This document shows, piece after piece, positions 1 to 8,897 of a stretch of 64,000 nucleotides of DNA. The translations under genes were made by a program, and so were the position numbers. Origin of the DNA: Variovorax sp. S12S4. Its GTDB lineage: Bacteria > Pseudomonadota > Gammaproteobacteria > Burkholderiales > Burkholderiaceae_C. The notes beneath the pieces were generated by a model that was given only the letters and a program-made list of their open reading frames with translations, searched no databases and had not been told where the DNA came from. The stretch is taken from contig NZ_JALPKR020000002.1 in NCBI RefSeq assembly GCF_023195515.1, positions 2,209,001 through 2,273,000 of the forward strand, written 5' to 3'. The first letter of the stretch is position 1. Every line of letters begins with the position of its first letter.

Positions 1-503
1 TTGGCGCCCGGCAGGGCGGACACGCCGACCGCCTTGCGCCGGGTCATCACTTTGACCTGCGTGCCCGACTCGCGGCGCGCGGTCAGCACCGTGGTGCCGA
101 AGCTCGCAACGGTGATCCGCAGACCTGCGCGAAGGGCGCTTTCGTACAGATAGAGCGAAGACAGCGAGGCCATCGAGCTGACGATCACCGTCTGCCCGTC
201 GCGCAGGAAGGGCAGCAGCGCATCCATCACGCGCTTGTGCCCATTCACCGGCAGTGCGATCAGCAGCAGGTCCGATGCAAGGCAAAGCTGGGCCGCATCG
301 TCCGCCACTTCGGCCGTGACGCTGCACGGCTGCACGCCGCTGGCTTCGAGCGGTTGCGTGCGCAAGGCCTCGGCGCCGTGGCCGCTCGGCGACCAGAGCA
401 TGGCGTCGTGCCCCACCTGCCGCAGCCACGCCGCGCTGGCGAGCGCAATCGCGCCGGCGCCGGCAATGCCGACCCGGTAGCGCTTTCCCGCAAGCTCAGT
501 CAA
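1..503 (-). CDS. NAD/NADP octopine/nopaline dehydrogenase family protein (partial)
   Basis: The N-terminal 167 residues of a dinucleotide-binding dehydrogenase; the C-terminal part lies beyond the left edge of the window. Residues about 10-20 read YRVGIAGAGAIALAS, a Rossmann GxGxxA nucleotide loop, followed by a hydrophobic strand DLLLIALPVNGHK typical of ketopantoate-reductase and octopine/nopaline-dehydrogenase-like folds. The start is taken as TTG at 503, the only one that places the Rossmann strand near the N terminus. It overlaps the stop of the upstream Bug receptor gene by 8 bases, so the two are probably translated from one message. The substrate is unknown; a 2-dehydropantoate reductase relative is the alternative. 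The family assignment is from the fold motif and general resemblance only. Confidence 0.7.
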   Translation of the reverse strand, partial: MTELAGKRYRVGIAGAGAIALASAAWLRQVGHDAMLWSPSGHGAEALRTQPLEASGVQPCSVTAEVADDAAQLCLASDLLLIALPVNGHKRVMDALLPFLRDGQTVIVSSMASLSSLYLYESALRAGLRITVASFGTTVLTARRESGTQVKVMTRRKAVGVSALPGA

Positions 504-1470
504 TCTTGATTCCGCCCTGCTTGATCACCTTCGCCCAGCGCTGGCTGTCTTCCGAAATGACCTTGCCCAGTGCCGCGCCGCCGCCGCAGGTGTTCACCGC
601 GCCCAGTTGCGCGAAACGCTGTTTCGTTTCGGGCAGGTTGCATACCTCGACCAGCGCTGCGGAAAGCTTTTCGAGGCTGGCCGCGGGCATGCGCGCGGGG
701 GCCATCACGCCGACCCAGACCGGCACCTCCATGCCGGCAAGGCCTGCTGCCTCGGCCACCGTCGGAGGCGTGCCGAGGCTGGGCAGCGCCGCGCGCGAGA
801 AGGTGCCGAGCACGCGGGCCTTGCCGCTCGCGACCATCGGCTCGATGGAAGCGGCGCTGGTCACGATCAGCGCCACCTGGCCGCCCAGCAGGTCGGTGAG
901 TGCCGGCGCCGCGCCGCGGTACGGCACATGCAGCAGGTTCACGCCGCCCGCCTGTGCGAGCAGGGCGCCCGTGAGGTGCGACACCGTGCCGTTGCCGGTC
1001 GATGCGTAGGTGAGCTGGCCGGGTTTGGCCTTGGCGTCGCGCAGCACGTCGGCCACGGTCTTGTAGGGGCTTTCGGTGCGCACGGCCAAGGTCATCGGCG
1101 TATCTCCGACCAGCGCCACGGGCGCGAGGTCGTGCACCGGGTCGTAGGGCAGCTTCGCCTGCAGATGGGGCGCGACGGTGATGGCGCCGCCGGTCGCCAG
1201 CAGCACCGTGGCGCCATCGGTCGCCTTCGCCACCGCGTCGGCCGCCAGGATGCCGCCCGCGCCCGCCTTGTTGTCGACGATGACGCTGCCGCCCAGCTTT
1301 TCGGTTAGCTTGGCGCCCAGGTAGCGGGCAATCACATCCTGCGCGCCGCCGGGGGCGAAGGGCACGACGATGCGCAGCGGCTTGTCGCTCGCCTGCTGCG
1401 CCCACAGCGGCGTGGCAGTGGCAAGGCAGGCCGCAAGCCCCAGTGCCAGGTGTTTCCAAAGCAGTTTCAT
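496..1470 (-). CDS. Bug/TctC-family periplasmic substrate-binding protein
   Basis: A 324-residue secreted receptor. Residues 1-25 form a signal peptide (MKLLWKHLALGLAACLATA and then WAQQ), followed by the family hallmark PLRIVVPFAPGGAQDVIAR and, later, the VDNKAGAGGILAADAVAKA and THLTG/HVPYRG-type stretches. Bug proteins bind small carboxylates in the periplasm for tripartite tricarboxylate transporters or as stand-alone sensors, and are greatly expanded in Comamonadaceae and Bordetella. No TctA/TctB membrane genes lie nearby, so this is an orphan receptor. It is followed, with an 8-base overlap, by a dehydrogenase, which suggests that both deal with the same organic acid. The ligand cannot be predicted. 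Confidence 0.9.
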   Translation of the reverse strand: MKLLWKHLALGLAACLATATPLWAQQASDKPLRIVVPFAPGGAQDVIARYLGAKLTEKLGGSVIVDNKAGAGGILAADAVAKATDGATVLLATGGAITVAPHLQAKLPYDPVHDLAPVALVGDTPMTLAVRTESPYKTVADVLRDAKAKPGQLTYASTGNGTVSHLTGALLAQAGGVNLLHVPYRGAAPALTDLLGGQVALIVTSAASIEPMVASGKARVLGTFSRAALPSLGTPPTVAEAAGLAGMEVPVWVGVMAPARMPAASLEKLSAALVEVCNLPETKQRFAQLGAVNTCGGGAALGKVISEDSQRWAKVIKQGGIKID

Positions 1471-1527
1471 GGCTTTTTCCGATCCGCGTCAGGTGGCAGG
1501 AAGTCCCGCATTTTTCGTGAAACACCG

Positions 1528-1611
1528 CGGAACCGGCTTTGCCGGGCCGCTGGTGTTGCCCCCGGTAGGGGTTGGCGAAGCGACACGAAGTGCGCGAAGA
1601 CTGGGGGCGAG
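1528..1611. repeat. Possible dispersed Comamonadaceae intergenic repeat
   Basis: Non-coding stretch between the Bug receptor and leuS. It contains two short hairpins (CCGGC-ttt-GCCGG at 1533-1545 and CCCC-cggta-GGGG near 1560-1571), followed by a block running from GGTTGGCGAAGCGACACG to the GACTGGGGGCGAG end. I recognise this block as resembling a REP-like sequence found between genes in Acidovorax and Variovorax genomes, but only one copy is visible here. That it is dispersed is therefore recollection and not shown by the window. Confidence 0.4.
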
Positions 1612-1624
1612 TCTAGTCCGGCGC

Positions 1625-1630
1625 GATAAT
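1625..1630 (+). promoter_or_regulatory. Possible -10 element for leuS
   Basis: GATAAT, a 5/6 match to TATAAT, 45 bases before the leuS ATG. No convincing -35 lies 17 bases upstream (the region is TGGGGG, inside the repeat-like block), so this is a weak call. Confidence 0.3.
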
Positions 1631-1674
1631 CCGCCTTCCCCGGCCGCTCCGAGCCGGGCTCCTGCCGTACCGTC

Positions 1675-4305
1675 ATGAACCCCAGCTACAAACCCAGCGA
1701 CGTCGAGTCCGCTGCCCAGGCGCAATGGAGCGCCGCCGATGCCTACCGCGTCACCGAGGACGCGAGCCGCAAAAAGTATTACGCCTGCTCGATGCTGCCG
1801 TACCCCAGCGGCAAGCTGCACATGGGCCATGTGCGCAACTACACCATCAACGACATGCTCACGCGCTACCTGCGCATGAGCGGCTACAACGTGCTAATGC
1901 CCATGGGCTGGGACGCCTTCGGCCTGCCGGCCGAAAACGCGGCGCTGAAGAACGGCGTGCCGCCGGCCAAGTGGACGTACGAGAACATCGACTACATGCG
2001 CGGCCAGCTCCAGGCCATGGGCCTGGCCATCGACTGGAGCCGCGAGATCGCCACCTGCGACCCGAGCTACTACAAGTGGAACCAGTGGTTGTTCTTGAAG
2101 ATGCTCGAAAAGGGCATTGCCTACCGCAAGACCCAGGTCGTCAACTGGGACCCGGTCGACCAGACCGTGCTGGCCAACGAGCAGGTGATCGACGGCAAGG
2201 GCTGGCGCACCGGCGCCACGGTCGAGCGCCGCGAGATCCCGGGCTACTACCTGAAGATCAGCGACTACGCCGAAGAGCTGCTCGAGCACACCCAGCACAA
2301 GCTGCCGGGCTGGCCCGAACGGGTCAAGCTGATGCAGGAGAACTGGATCGGCAAGAGCGAGGGCGTGCGCTTCGCCTTCACGCACGACATCAAGGACGCG
2401 AGCGGCCAGTTGATCCAGGACGGCCGCATGTACGTGTTCACCACGCGCGCCGACACCATCATGGGCGTGACCTTCTGCGCCGTGGCGCCGGAGCATCCGC
2501 TGGCCGCACACGCCGCCACGCTCGACCCCAAGGTCGCGGCCTTCATCGAGGAATGCAAGGCCGGCGGCACCACCGAGGCCGAGCTCGCCACGCAGGAAAA
2601 GAAGGGCGTGCCCACGGGCCTGACCGTGACGCACCCGATCACCGACGAGCAGGTGCCGGTGTGGGTGGGCAACTACGTGCTCATCAACTACGGCGACGGC
2701 GCCGTGATGGGCGTGCCCGCGCACGACGAGCGCGACTTCGCCTTTGCCAACAAGTACGGCATCGAGATCATCCAGGTGGTGCTGGTCGACGACGAGCCGC
2801 ACTTCGACTATCACAAGTGGCAGGACTGGTACGGCGACAAGCAACGCGGCGTCACCATCAACTCCGACAACTTCAGCGGCATGACCCACAAGGAGGCCGT
2901 GGCCGCCGTGGCGCACGCGCTCGCCCAGAAGGGCCTGGGCGAGATGCAGACCACCTGGCGCCTGCGCGACTGGGGCGTGAGCCGCCAGCGCTACTGGGGC
3001 ACGCCGATCCCGATCATCCATTGCGAAGAGCACGGCGCGGTGCCGGTCCCCGAGAAGGACCTGCCCGTGGTGCTGCCGACCGACTGCGTGCCCGACGGCT
3101 CGGGCAACCCGCTGGCCAAGCACGAAGGCTTTCACGCCGGCGTGGTCTGCCCCGTGTGCGGCAAGGCCGCGCGGCGCGAGACCGACACGATGGACACCTT
3201 CGTCGACAGCTCGTGGTACTTCATGCGCTACTGCGACCCGAAGAACGACCAAGCGATGGTGGCCGAGGGGGCCGACTACTGGATGCCGATGGACCAGTAC
3301 ATCGGTGGCATCGAGCACGCGATTCTTCATCTGCTGTATGCGCGCTTCTGGACCAAGGTGATGCGCGACCTGGGCCTGGTGAAGGTCGACGAGCCCTTCA
3401 GCAAGCTGCTCACGCAGGGCATGGTGCTGAACCACATCTACTACCACCGCGACGAGAAGGGTGGCAAGAACTACCACCCGCCTTTGGAGGTGACGCCCGT
3501 GCTCGACGCACAGGGCCGCATCGTCGGCGGCACCACCGCCGACGGCACCAAGGTTGAGTACGGCGGTGTCGGCAAGATGGGCAAGAGCGAGCGCAACGGC
3601 GTCGACCCGCAGGACCTGATCGAGAAGTACGGCGCCGACACCGCGCGCCTGTACACCATGTTCACCGCGCCGCCGGAAGCCACGCTCGAGTGGAACGACG
3701 CGGCCGTCGAAGGCAGCTACCGGTTCCTGCGCCGGGTGTGGAACTTCGGCGTGGCGCAGGCCGACGTGCAACCGGCAGCCGTTGGTGGCCAGTCTTTCGG
3801 CAAGAACGCCCAGGCGCTGCGCCGCGAGGTGCACACGGTGCTGCGCCAGGTCGACTACGACTACCAGCGCATGCAATACAACACGGTGGTGTCGGGCGCG
3901 ATGAAGCTGCTCAATGCGCTCGAAGGCTTCAAGCCCGATGGCAGCCCCGCCGATGCGGCCGCGCTGCGCGAAGGCTTCGGCATCCTGCTGCGTTGCCTGT
4001 ACCCCGCCACGCCGCACATCGCGTTCCAGCTCTGGCAGCAGCTCGGCTACGACAAGGAACTGGGCAATCTGCTCGACGCACCCTGGCCCGTGGTGGACGT
4101 GAGTGCGCTCGAGCAGGACGAGATCGAGCTCATGCTCCAGGTCAACGGCAAGCTGCGCGGCGCGCTGCGCGTGCCGGCCGGCGCTTCCAAGGCCGAGATC
4201 GAGCAGCTCGCGCTTTCCTGCGACGACTTCGTCAAGTTCGCGGAAGGCGCACCGGCCAAGCGCGTCATCGTGGTGCCCGGCCGCCTGGTCAACGTGGTCA
4301 TTTGA
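1675..4305 (+). CDS. leuS: Leucyl-tRNA synthetase
   Basis: An 876-residue class Ia aminoacyl-tRNA synthetase that charges tRNA-Leu in the cytoplasm; the length is normal for bacterial LeuRS (about 860). The ATP-binding HIGH element is HMGH at residues 49-52 in [17 protein letters not shown]. The CP1 editing domain follows ([14 protein letters not shown] near residue 260). A Cys pair motif ([20 protein letters not shown]) precedes the [23 protein letters not shown] stretch. The second ATP-binding loop reads KMGKS at 634-638 instead of the usual KMSKS. The C terminus carries the anticodon-binding and tRNA-contacting part. It is first in a run with lptE and holA, whose starts lie 14 and 27 bases after the preceding stops, consistent with one operon. 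Confidence 0.98.
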   Translation: MNPSYKPSDVESAAQAQWSAADAYRVTEDASRKKYYACSMLPYPSGKLHMGHVRNYTINDMLTRYLRMSGYNVLMPMGWDAFGLPAENAALKNGVPPAKWTYENIDYMRGQLQAMGLAIDWSREIATCDPSYYKWNQWLFLKMLEKGIAYRKTQVVNWDPVDQTVLANEQVIDGKGWRTGATVERREIPGYYLKISDYAEELLEHTQHKLPGWPERVKLMQENWIGKSEGVRFAFTHDIKDASGQLIQDGRMYVFTTRADTIMGVTFCAVAPEHPLAAHAATLDPKVAAFIEECKAGGTTEAELATQEKKGVPTGLTVTHPITDEQVPVWVGNYVLINYGDGAVMGVPAHDERDFAFANKYGIEIIQVVLVDDEPHFDYHKWQDWYGDKQRGVTINSDNFSGMTHKEAVAAVAHALAQKGLGEMQTTWRLRDWGVSRQRYWGTPIPIIHCEEHGAVPVPEKDLPVVLPTDCVPDGSGNPLAKHEGFHAGVVCPVCGKAARRETDTMDTFVDSSWYFMRYCDPKNDQAMVAEGADYWMPMDQYIGGIEHAILHLLYARFWTKVMRDLGLVKVDEPFSKLLTQGMVLNHIYYHRDEKGGKNYHPPLEVTPVLDAQGRIVGGTTADGTKVEYGGVGKMGKSERNGVDPQDLIEKYGADTARLYTMFTAPPEATLEWNDAAVEGSYRFLRRVWNFGVAQADVQPAAVGGQSFGKNAQALRREVHTVLRQVDYDYQRMQYNTVVSGAMKLLNALEGFKPDGSPADAAALREGFGILLRCLYPATPHIAFQLWQQLGYDKELGNLLDAPWPVVDVSALEQDEIELMLQVNGKLRGALRVPAGASKAEIEQLALSCDDFVKFAEGAPAKRVIVVPGRLVNVVI

Positions 4306-4319
4306 GTAACGACACAAGC

Positions 4320-4841
4320 ATGAACAATCGAATTGCCTCGCTGCCGCGCCGCAGCTTTCTACTGGGCCTGTCCGCCGTGGGCGCAAGCCTTGCGCTGGCC
4401 GGCTGCGGGTTCGAACTGCGCAAGGCGCCCGTGTTCGCGTTCAAGACGCTGGCCGTGTCGGGCAATTCGGAGCTCATCAACCGGCTGCGCCGCGAAATGC
4501 GCGCCGCCGGCACCGTGACGCTGGTGCCGCCCACCGAGGCGCAGACCGCCGACGCAATCCTCGAGATTCTTGGCGAGAACCGCGACCGCATCGTGATCTC
4601 GACCAACTCGGCCGGCGCGCTTCGCGAGCTGCAACTGCAGCTGCGCGTGCGCTTCTCGCTGCGCACGCCCGGCGGCAAGACGCTGCTGCCGCCCACCGAG
4701 GTGTCGCAGACGCGCGACCTGAGCTTCAACGAAACCAATGCGCTCGCCAAAGACGGCGAAGCCGAGCTGCTGTACCGCGACATGCAGGCCGACATCGCGC
4801 AGCAGCTGATGCGCCGCCTGGCTGCGGTCAAGGAACTCTAG
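4320..4841 (+). CDS. lptE: LPS-assembly lipoprotein LptE
   Basis: A 173-residue outer-membrane lipoprotein. The N terminus LPRRSFLLGLSAVGASLA runs into the lipobox LALAGC, with the acylated Cys at residue 29, followed by GFELRKA, the typical LptE mature start. LptE plugs the LptD barrel that inserts lipopolysaccharide into the outer membrane. The position between leuS and holA is the classic betaproteobacterial and gammaproteobacterial order (leuS-lptE-holA) and independently supports the name. The ATG at 4320 gives a normal signal peptide; the reading frame stays open upstream inside leuS, but no better start is present. Confidence 0.95.
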   Translation: MNNRIASLPRRSFLLGLSAVGASLALAGCGFELRKAPVFAFKTLAVSGNSELINRLRREMRAAGTVTLVPPTEAQTADAILEILGENRDRIVISTNSAGALRELQLQLRVRFSLRTPGGKTLLPPTEVSQTRDLSFNETNALAKDGEAELLYRDMQADIAQQLMRRLAAVKEL

Positions 4842-4868
4842 GCGCAAGCCTGCGCCTGCCGCGATCCG

Positions 4869-5936
4869 ATGCAACTTGCCAGCGCCCAGCTCGGGCCCCA
4901 CCTGCAAAAGGGGCTGAAGTCCCTCTACACGATCCACGGCGACGAGCCGTTGCTCGCGCAAGAGGCCGCGGATGCGATTCGCGCCGCGGCGCGCACGCAG
5001 GGCTACACCGAGCGCAGCTCGTACACCGTGGCCGGCGCGCACTTCGACTGGAGCGCGGTGCTTGCGGCGGGCGGTTCGCTCTCGCTGTTCGCGGACAAGC
5101 AGATCGTCGAGATCCGCATTCCCTCGGGCAAGCCAGGCAAGGATGGCAGCACGGCGCTGCAGCAGTTGGCCGAAGCGGCGCAGGGCAACGACAGCACGCT
5201 CACGCTGGTGATGCTGCCGCGGCTCGACAAGGCCACGCGCACGGGTGCCTGGTTTTCGGCGCTCGAGAACAACGGTGTCAGCATCCAGGTCGACCCCATC
5301 GAGCGCGCCGCGCTGCCGCAGTGGATCGCGCAGCGCCTGGGTGTGCAGGGCCAGCGCGTGATGCCGGGCGACGAAGGCCAGCGCACGCTGCAGTTCTTCG
5401 CCGACCGCGTCGAAGGCAACCTGCTCGCGGCACATCAGGAAATCCAGAAGCTCGCCTTGCTGCATCCGGCGGGCGAACTGAGCTGGGAGCAAGTCGAGGC
5501 CGCGGTCAACAACGTGGCGCGCTACGACGTGTTCAAGCTGTCGGAAGCCGTGCTGGCCGGCAATCCGCAGCGTGTGGCACGCATGCTCGACGGACTGCAG
5601 GCCGAAGGCGAGGCCGAGGTGCTGGTGCACTACACGATTGCCGAGGACATCCGCGCGCTCAAGCGCGTGAAGGACGCCATGGCCTCGGGCCGGCCGCTGC
5701 CCATGGCGCTGCGCGAGAACCGCATCTGGGGTCCGCGCGAGCGCGCCTTCGAGCGCGTGCTGCCAAGGCTCGACGACCGCATGCTGGCCCGGCTGCTGCG
5801 CGCCGCGCATGTGGTGGACGGTATCTGCAAGGGGCTCAAGCAGCCCGATTGGCCCGCGAGCGGCTGGCAGGCGCTGCAGCGTCTGGCACTGATGCTGTGC
5901 CGCGCCTGCAGCAGCGGTCCGGTTCCCTCTCGCTGA
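4869..5936 (+). CDS. holA: DNA polymerase III delta subunit
   Basis: A 355-residue clamp-loader subunit (E. coli HolA is 343). It opens with QLGPHLQKGLKSLYTIHGDEPLLAQEAADAIR, the usual HolA N-terminal strand and helix, and carries the region FADRVEGNLLAAHQEIQKLALL around residues 180-200 that is conserved in delta. Delta opens the beta sliding clamp during loading at the replication fork. It follows lptE by 27 bases in the conserved leuS-lptE-holA order and precedes proA by 66 bases. Confidence 0.95.
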   Translation: MQLASAQLGPHLQKGLKSLYTIHGDEPLLAQEAADAIRAAARTQGYTERSSYTVAGAHFDWSAVLAAGGSLSLFADKQIVEIRIPSGKPGKDGSTALQQLAEAAQGNDSTLTLVMLPRLDKATRTGAWFSALENNGVSIQVDPIERAALPQWIAQRLGVQGQRVMPGDEGQRTLQFFADRVEGNLLAAHQEIQKLALLHPAGELSWEQVEAAVNNVARYDVFKLSEAVLAGNPQRVARMLDGLQAEGEAEVLVHYTIAEDIRALKRVKDAMASGRPLPMALRENRIWGPRERAFERVLPRLDDRMLARLLRAAHVVDGICKGLKQPDWPASGWQALQRLALMLCRACSSGPVPSR

Positions 5937-6002
5937 GGGAGAAAGGACAACACCCAAGGGGTGCAAAGCCCGGGGTTGATCCAAATGCAGGAAAATGCCG
6001 AC

Positions 6003-7295
6003 ATGAACGCGTTCAACGTCAGCGAGCACATGCAGGCCCTCGGCCTGCAAGCCAAATCCGCCGCATTCCTCATGGCCCGTGCGGATGCAGCTACCAAAAA
6101 CAGAGCATTGAAGGCCCTGGCCAAGCGCCTGCGCGAAGCCGGCCCCGGCCTTTCCGAGGCCAACCAGAAGGACCTGGAGCGCGCCACGGCCGCGGGCCTG
6201 TCGGCGCCGATGGTCGACCGCCTCAAGCTCACGCCCAAGGTCATCGAGACCGTGGCACAGGGCTGCGAGCAGCTCGCGGGCATGGCGGACGTGATCGGCG
6301 AGATCATCGGCATGAAGCAGCAGCCCAGCGGCATCCGCGTGGGCCAGATGCGCGTGCCGATCGGCGTGTTCGGCATGATCTACGAGAGCCGCCCCAACGT
6401 GACCATCGAGGCCGCGAGCCTCGCCATCAAGAGCGGCAACGCGGCCATCCTGCGCGGCGGCTCGGAGGCCATCGAGTCGAACAAGGCGCTGGCGCTGCTG
6501 GTGTCCGAGGCGCTGGCCGAGGCCGGGCTGCCGGTCGACGCGGTGCAATTGGTGCAGACCACCGACCGCGAGGCCGTGGGCCAGCTCATCGCCATGCCCG
6601 AGTTCGTGGACGTGATCATTCCGCGCGGCGGCAAGGGCCTGATCGAGCGCATCAGCCGCGACGCCAAGGTGCCGGTCATCAAGCACCTGGACGGCAACTG
6701 CCACGTCTACGTGGACGACACGGCAGAGTTTGAAATGGCGCTGCGCATCGTCGACAACGCCAAGACCCAGAAATACAGCCCCTGCAACGCGGCCGAGGGC
6801 CTCTTGGTATCGGCGGCGGTGGCCGAAGATTTCCTGCCCCGCATCGGTGCCATCTTTGCGGCCAAGGGCGTGGAAATGCGCTGCGACCCGGTTGCGGCCC
6901 GGATCCTGCGCGCGGACGATGCCGTCAACTCAAGCGGAAAAATCGTCGATGCGGTCGAGTCCGACTGGTCCGAGGAATACCTTGCCGCGGTGATCAGCAT
7001 CAAGGTGGTCGAGGGCGTGGACGAGGCCATTGCGCACATCAACCGCTACTCGAGCCACCACACCGACGCCATCGTCACGCGCGACCATGTGCATGCACAG
7101 CGCTTTTTGCGAGAGGTCGATTCGGCGAGCGTCATGGTCAATGCGAGTACACGCTTCGCAGACGGTTTCGAGTTTGGCCTGGGGGCCGAAATCGGCATCA
7201 GCACCGACAAGTTCCATGCACGCGGGCCGGTCGGCATCGAAGGGCTGACCTCGCTCAAGTATGTGGTGCTTGGGCAGGGCGAAGTCCGGAGTTGA
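6003..7295 (+). CDS. proA: Gamma-glutamyl phosphate reductase
   Basis: A 430-residue NADPH-dependent reductase that converts gamma-glutamyl phosphate to glutamate semialdehyde in proline synthesis. The catalytic Cys is residue 261 in [13 protein letters not shown]. Other family signatures are [36 protein letters not shown] and [15 protein letters not shown]. The C-terminal stretch [19 protein letters not shown] is the ProA hallmark. ATG at 6003 is preceded by AGGA at 5989-5992. An in-frame GTG at 5961 would add 14 residues but has no ribosome-binding site. proB is not in the window. Confidence 0.97.
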   Translation: MNAFNVSEHMQALGLQAKSAAFLMARADAATKNRALKALAKRLREAGPGLSEANQKDLERATAAGLSAPMVDRLKLTPKVIETVAQGCEQLAGMADVIGEIIGMKQQPSGIRVGQMRVPIGVFGMIYESRPNVTIEAASLAIKSGNAAILRGGSEAIESNKALALLVSEALAEAGLPVDAVQLVQTTDREAVGQLIAMPEFVDVIIPRGGKGLIERISRDAKVPVIKHLDGNCHVYVDDTAEFEMALRIVDNAKTQKYSPCNAAEGLLVSAAVAEDFLPRIGAIFAAKGVEMRCDPVAARILRADDAVNSSGKIVDAVESDWSEEYLAAVISIKVVEGVDEAIAHINRYSSHHTDAIVTRDHVHAQRFLREVDSASVMVNASTRFADGFEFGLGAEIGISTDKFHARGPVGIEGLTSLKYVVLGQGEVRS

Positions 7296-7320
7296 TGCAC
7301 CGAAGGCGGGCGGATTGAAC

Positions 7321-7343
7321 CAAGACTGCCGTACGTAGTCTTG
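7321..7343. promoter_or_regulatory. Inverted repeat overlapping the gshA promoter region
   Basis: CAAGACT, 9 bases, then AGTCTTG: perfect 7-base arms around a core that itself contains TACGTA. It ends 4 bases before the proposed gshA -35. It has no T-run after it, so it is a poor terminator for proA. An operator is the more attractive reading. Confidence 0.4.
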
Positions 7344-7346
7344 TCA

Positions 7347-7375
7347 TTGGGGCGGCCACCCCCAAATCCTACAAT
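7347..7375 (+). promoter_or_regulatory. Predicted sigma-70 promoter for gshA
   Basis: A -35-like TTGGGG at 7347-7352, a 17-base spacer, and TACAAT (5/6) at 7370-7375, 41 bases before the gshA ATG. The -35 matches only in the TTG half, so an activator may be needed. Confidence 0.45.
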
Positions 7376-7415
7376 TCCGCTCTACCTTCAAGTACAAAAC
7401 CAACAAGGCCGCCGC

Positions 7416-8723
7416 ATGGTTCCGCATCTCGTCACCGCCCTGACCGGCCCGATCAACGAACTGGAGCAGCGGGTACTCGACTCGACGCCCGCCATCGAGC
7501 GCTGGTTCCGGCTCGAATGGATGGAGCACACGCCGCCGTTCTACAGCGCCGTCGACATCCGCAATGCCGGCTTCAAGCTCGCACCGGTCGACACCAATCT
7601 GTTTCCGGGCGGCTGGAACAATCTCACCAAGGAGATGCTGCCGCTGGCAGTGCAGGCCGCACAGGCCGCCATCGAGAAGATCTGTCCGGAGGCGCGCAAC
7701 CTGCTCGTCATTCCCGAGAACCACTCGAAGAACACCTTCTATCTCGCCAACATTGCGCAGTTGGTCCGCATCTTCCACATGGCGGGGCTCAACGTGCGGG
7801 TGGGGTCGATCGATCCGGCCATCAAGTCGCCCAAGAAGATCGAGTTGCCCAACGGCGAAACGGTATGCCTGGAGCCTGTGGTGCGCAGCAAGCGGCGCCT
7901 GGGGCTCAAGAATTTCGACCCCTGCACCATCCTGCTCAACAACGAGCTTTCGGCCGGCACGCCAGGCATCCTGGAAGACCTGCATGAGCAGTACCTGCTG
8001 CCGCCGCTGCACGCCGGCTGGTCGGTGCGGCGCAAGAGCAACCACCTGCACAGCTACGAAGAGCTCTCCAAGCGCTTCGGCAAGCTGCTGGGCATCGACC
8101 CATGGCTCATCAACCCGATCTATGCGCGCGCCGAGGGCGTCGACTTTGCCGAAGGCCGCGGCATCGACGTGCTGACCAGCCATGTGGACGCGGTGCTGAC
8201 CAAGGTGCGCCGCAAATACAAGGAATACGGCATCAACGAGAAGCCCTTCGTGATCGTCAAGGGCCATACCGGCAGCGACGGCCCGGGCGTGATCACGGTG
8301 CATGACGCCAAAGAGGTCGAAGGGCTGGTCGGAAAGCCGCGCGCCGCATCGAGCACCAAGGCCGCCGCGGCCAGGGAACTGCGCGGGCCCGGCGAGGTGA
8401 TCGTGCAGGAAGGCGTGCTGACCAACGAGCGGGTGCACAACGGCGTGGCCGAGCCGGTGGTCTACATGATGGACCGCTACGTGGTGGGCGGTTTCTACCG
8501 CGTGCATGCCGAGCGCGCCCCGGACGAAAACCTCAAGTCCCCGGGCGCGAGCTTTGTGCCGCTGGCTTTTTCGGAAAGCGCGCATCTGCCGCAGCCCGGC
8601 GCCAAGCCCGGCGCGAGCGCGCCGAACCGCTTCTACATGTATGGCGTGGTGGGCCGCCTGGCCATGGTGGCGGCCAGTTACGAGATGGAAGCCACCGATC
8701 CGGACGCCGAAATCTACGAATGA
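7416..8723 (+). CDS. gshA: Glutamate-cysteine ligase, proteobacterial GshA type
   Basis: A 435-residue protein of the GshA family found in Acidithiobacillus and betaproteobacteria, which is unrelated in length and motif to E. coli GshA. It catalyses ATP-dependent formation of gamma-glutamylcysteine, the first step of glutathione synthesis. Recognisable family blocks are VDTNLFPGGWNNLTKEM near residues 62-78, LLVIPENHSKNTFYL, LLNNELSAGTPGIL, FVIVKGHTGSDGPGVITV and the C-terminal YMMDRYVVGGFYRVHAER. The start is ATG at 7416 with a weak AAGG at 7405. The second-step gene gshB lies 10 kb downstream on the same strand, separated by kup, an ABC cluster and benE. Confidence 0.93.
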   Translation: MVPHLVTALTGPINELEQRVLDSTPAIERWFRLEWMEHTPPFYSAVDIRNAGFKLAPVDTNLFPGGWNNLTKEMLPLAVQAAQAAIEKICPEARNLLVIPENHSKNTFYLANIAQLVRIFHMAGLNVRVGSIDPAIKSPKKIELPNGETVCLEPVVRSKRRLGLKNFDPCTILLNNELSAGTPGILEDLHEQYLLPPLHAGWSVRRKSNHLHSYEELSKRFGKLLGIDPWLINPIYARAEGVDFAEGRGIDVLTSHVDAVLTKVRRKYKEYGINEKPFVIVKGHTGSDGPGVITVHDAKEVEGLVGKPRAASSTKAAAARELRGPGEVIVQEGVLTNERVHNGVAEPVVYMMDRYVVGGFYRVHAERAPDENLKSPGASFVPLAFSESAHLPQPGAKPGASAPNRFYMYGVVGRLAMVAASYEMEATDPDAEIYE

Positions 8724-8844
8724 TTTCGCGGGGCGGCTTGCGGCGCGTGCGGTCGGCGGCAAAATAGCGGCCCCACAGCAAAGGAAAGAAAAGGGCGGAG
8801 GGTGCGCGCAGCGGCTGGAAATTCCATCGCGGCAGCACTCCGGT

Positions 8845-8867
8845 GCGCGTAACGCCTGGTTACGCGC
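8845..8867 (+). other. Perfect 9-bp hairpin in the kup leader
   Basis: GCGCGTAAC, loop GCCTG, then GTTACGCGC: perfect 9-base arms and a 5-base loop, in the 174-base gap between gshA and kup. A T-run (CTCTTTTTCCC) starts about 10 bases later, too far for a standard terminator. It lies 30 bases before the GTG start of kup and may be a leader structure or a weak gshA terminator. Confidence 0.45.
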
Positions 8868-8897
8868 TTGCAATTCGCTCTTTTTCCCATCGACTTC

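Noticed and set aside
1894..4386. 830-codon open frame on the minus strand
   Set aside because: It lies antisense across leuS and lptE, whose motifs are clear. It is rich in His, Arg and Ala as expected for the complement of high-GC coding sequence.
4359..6704. 781-codon minus-strand open frame
   Set aside because: Antisense to holA, lptE and proA, with no recognisable domain; a by-product of high third-position GC.
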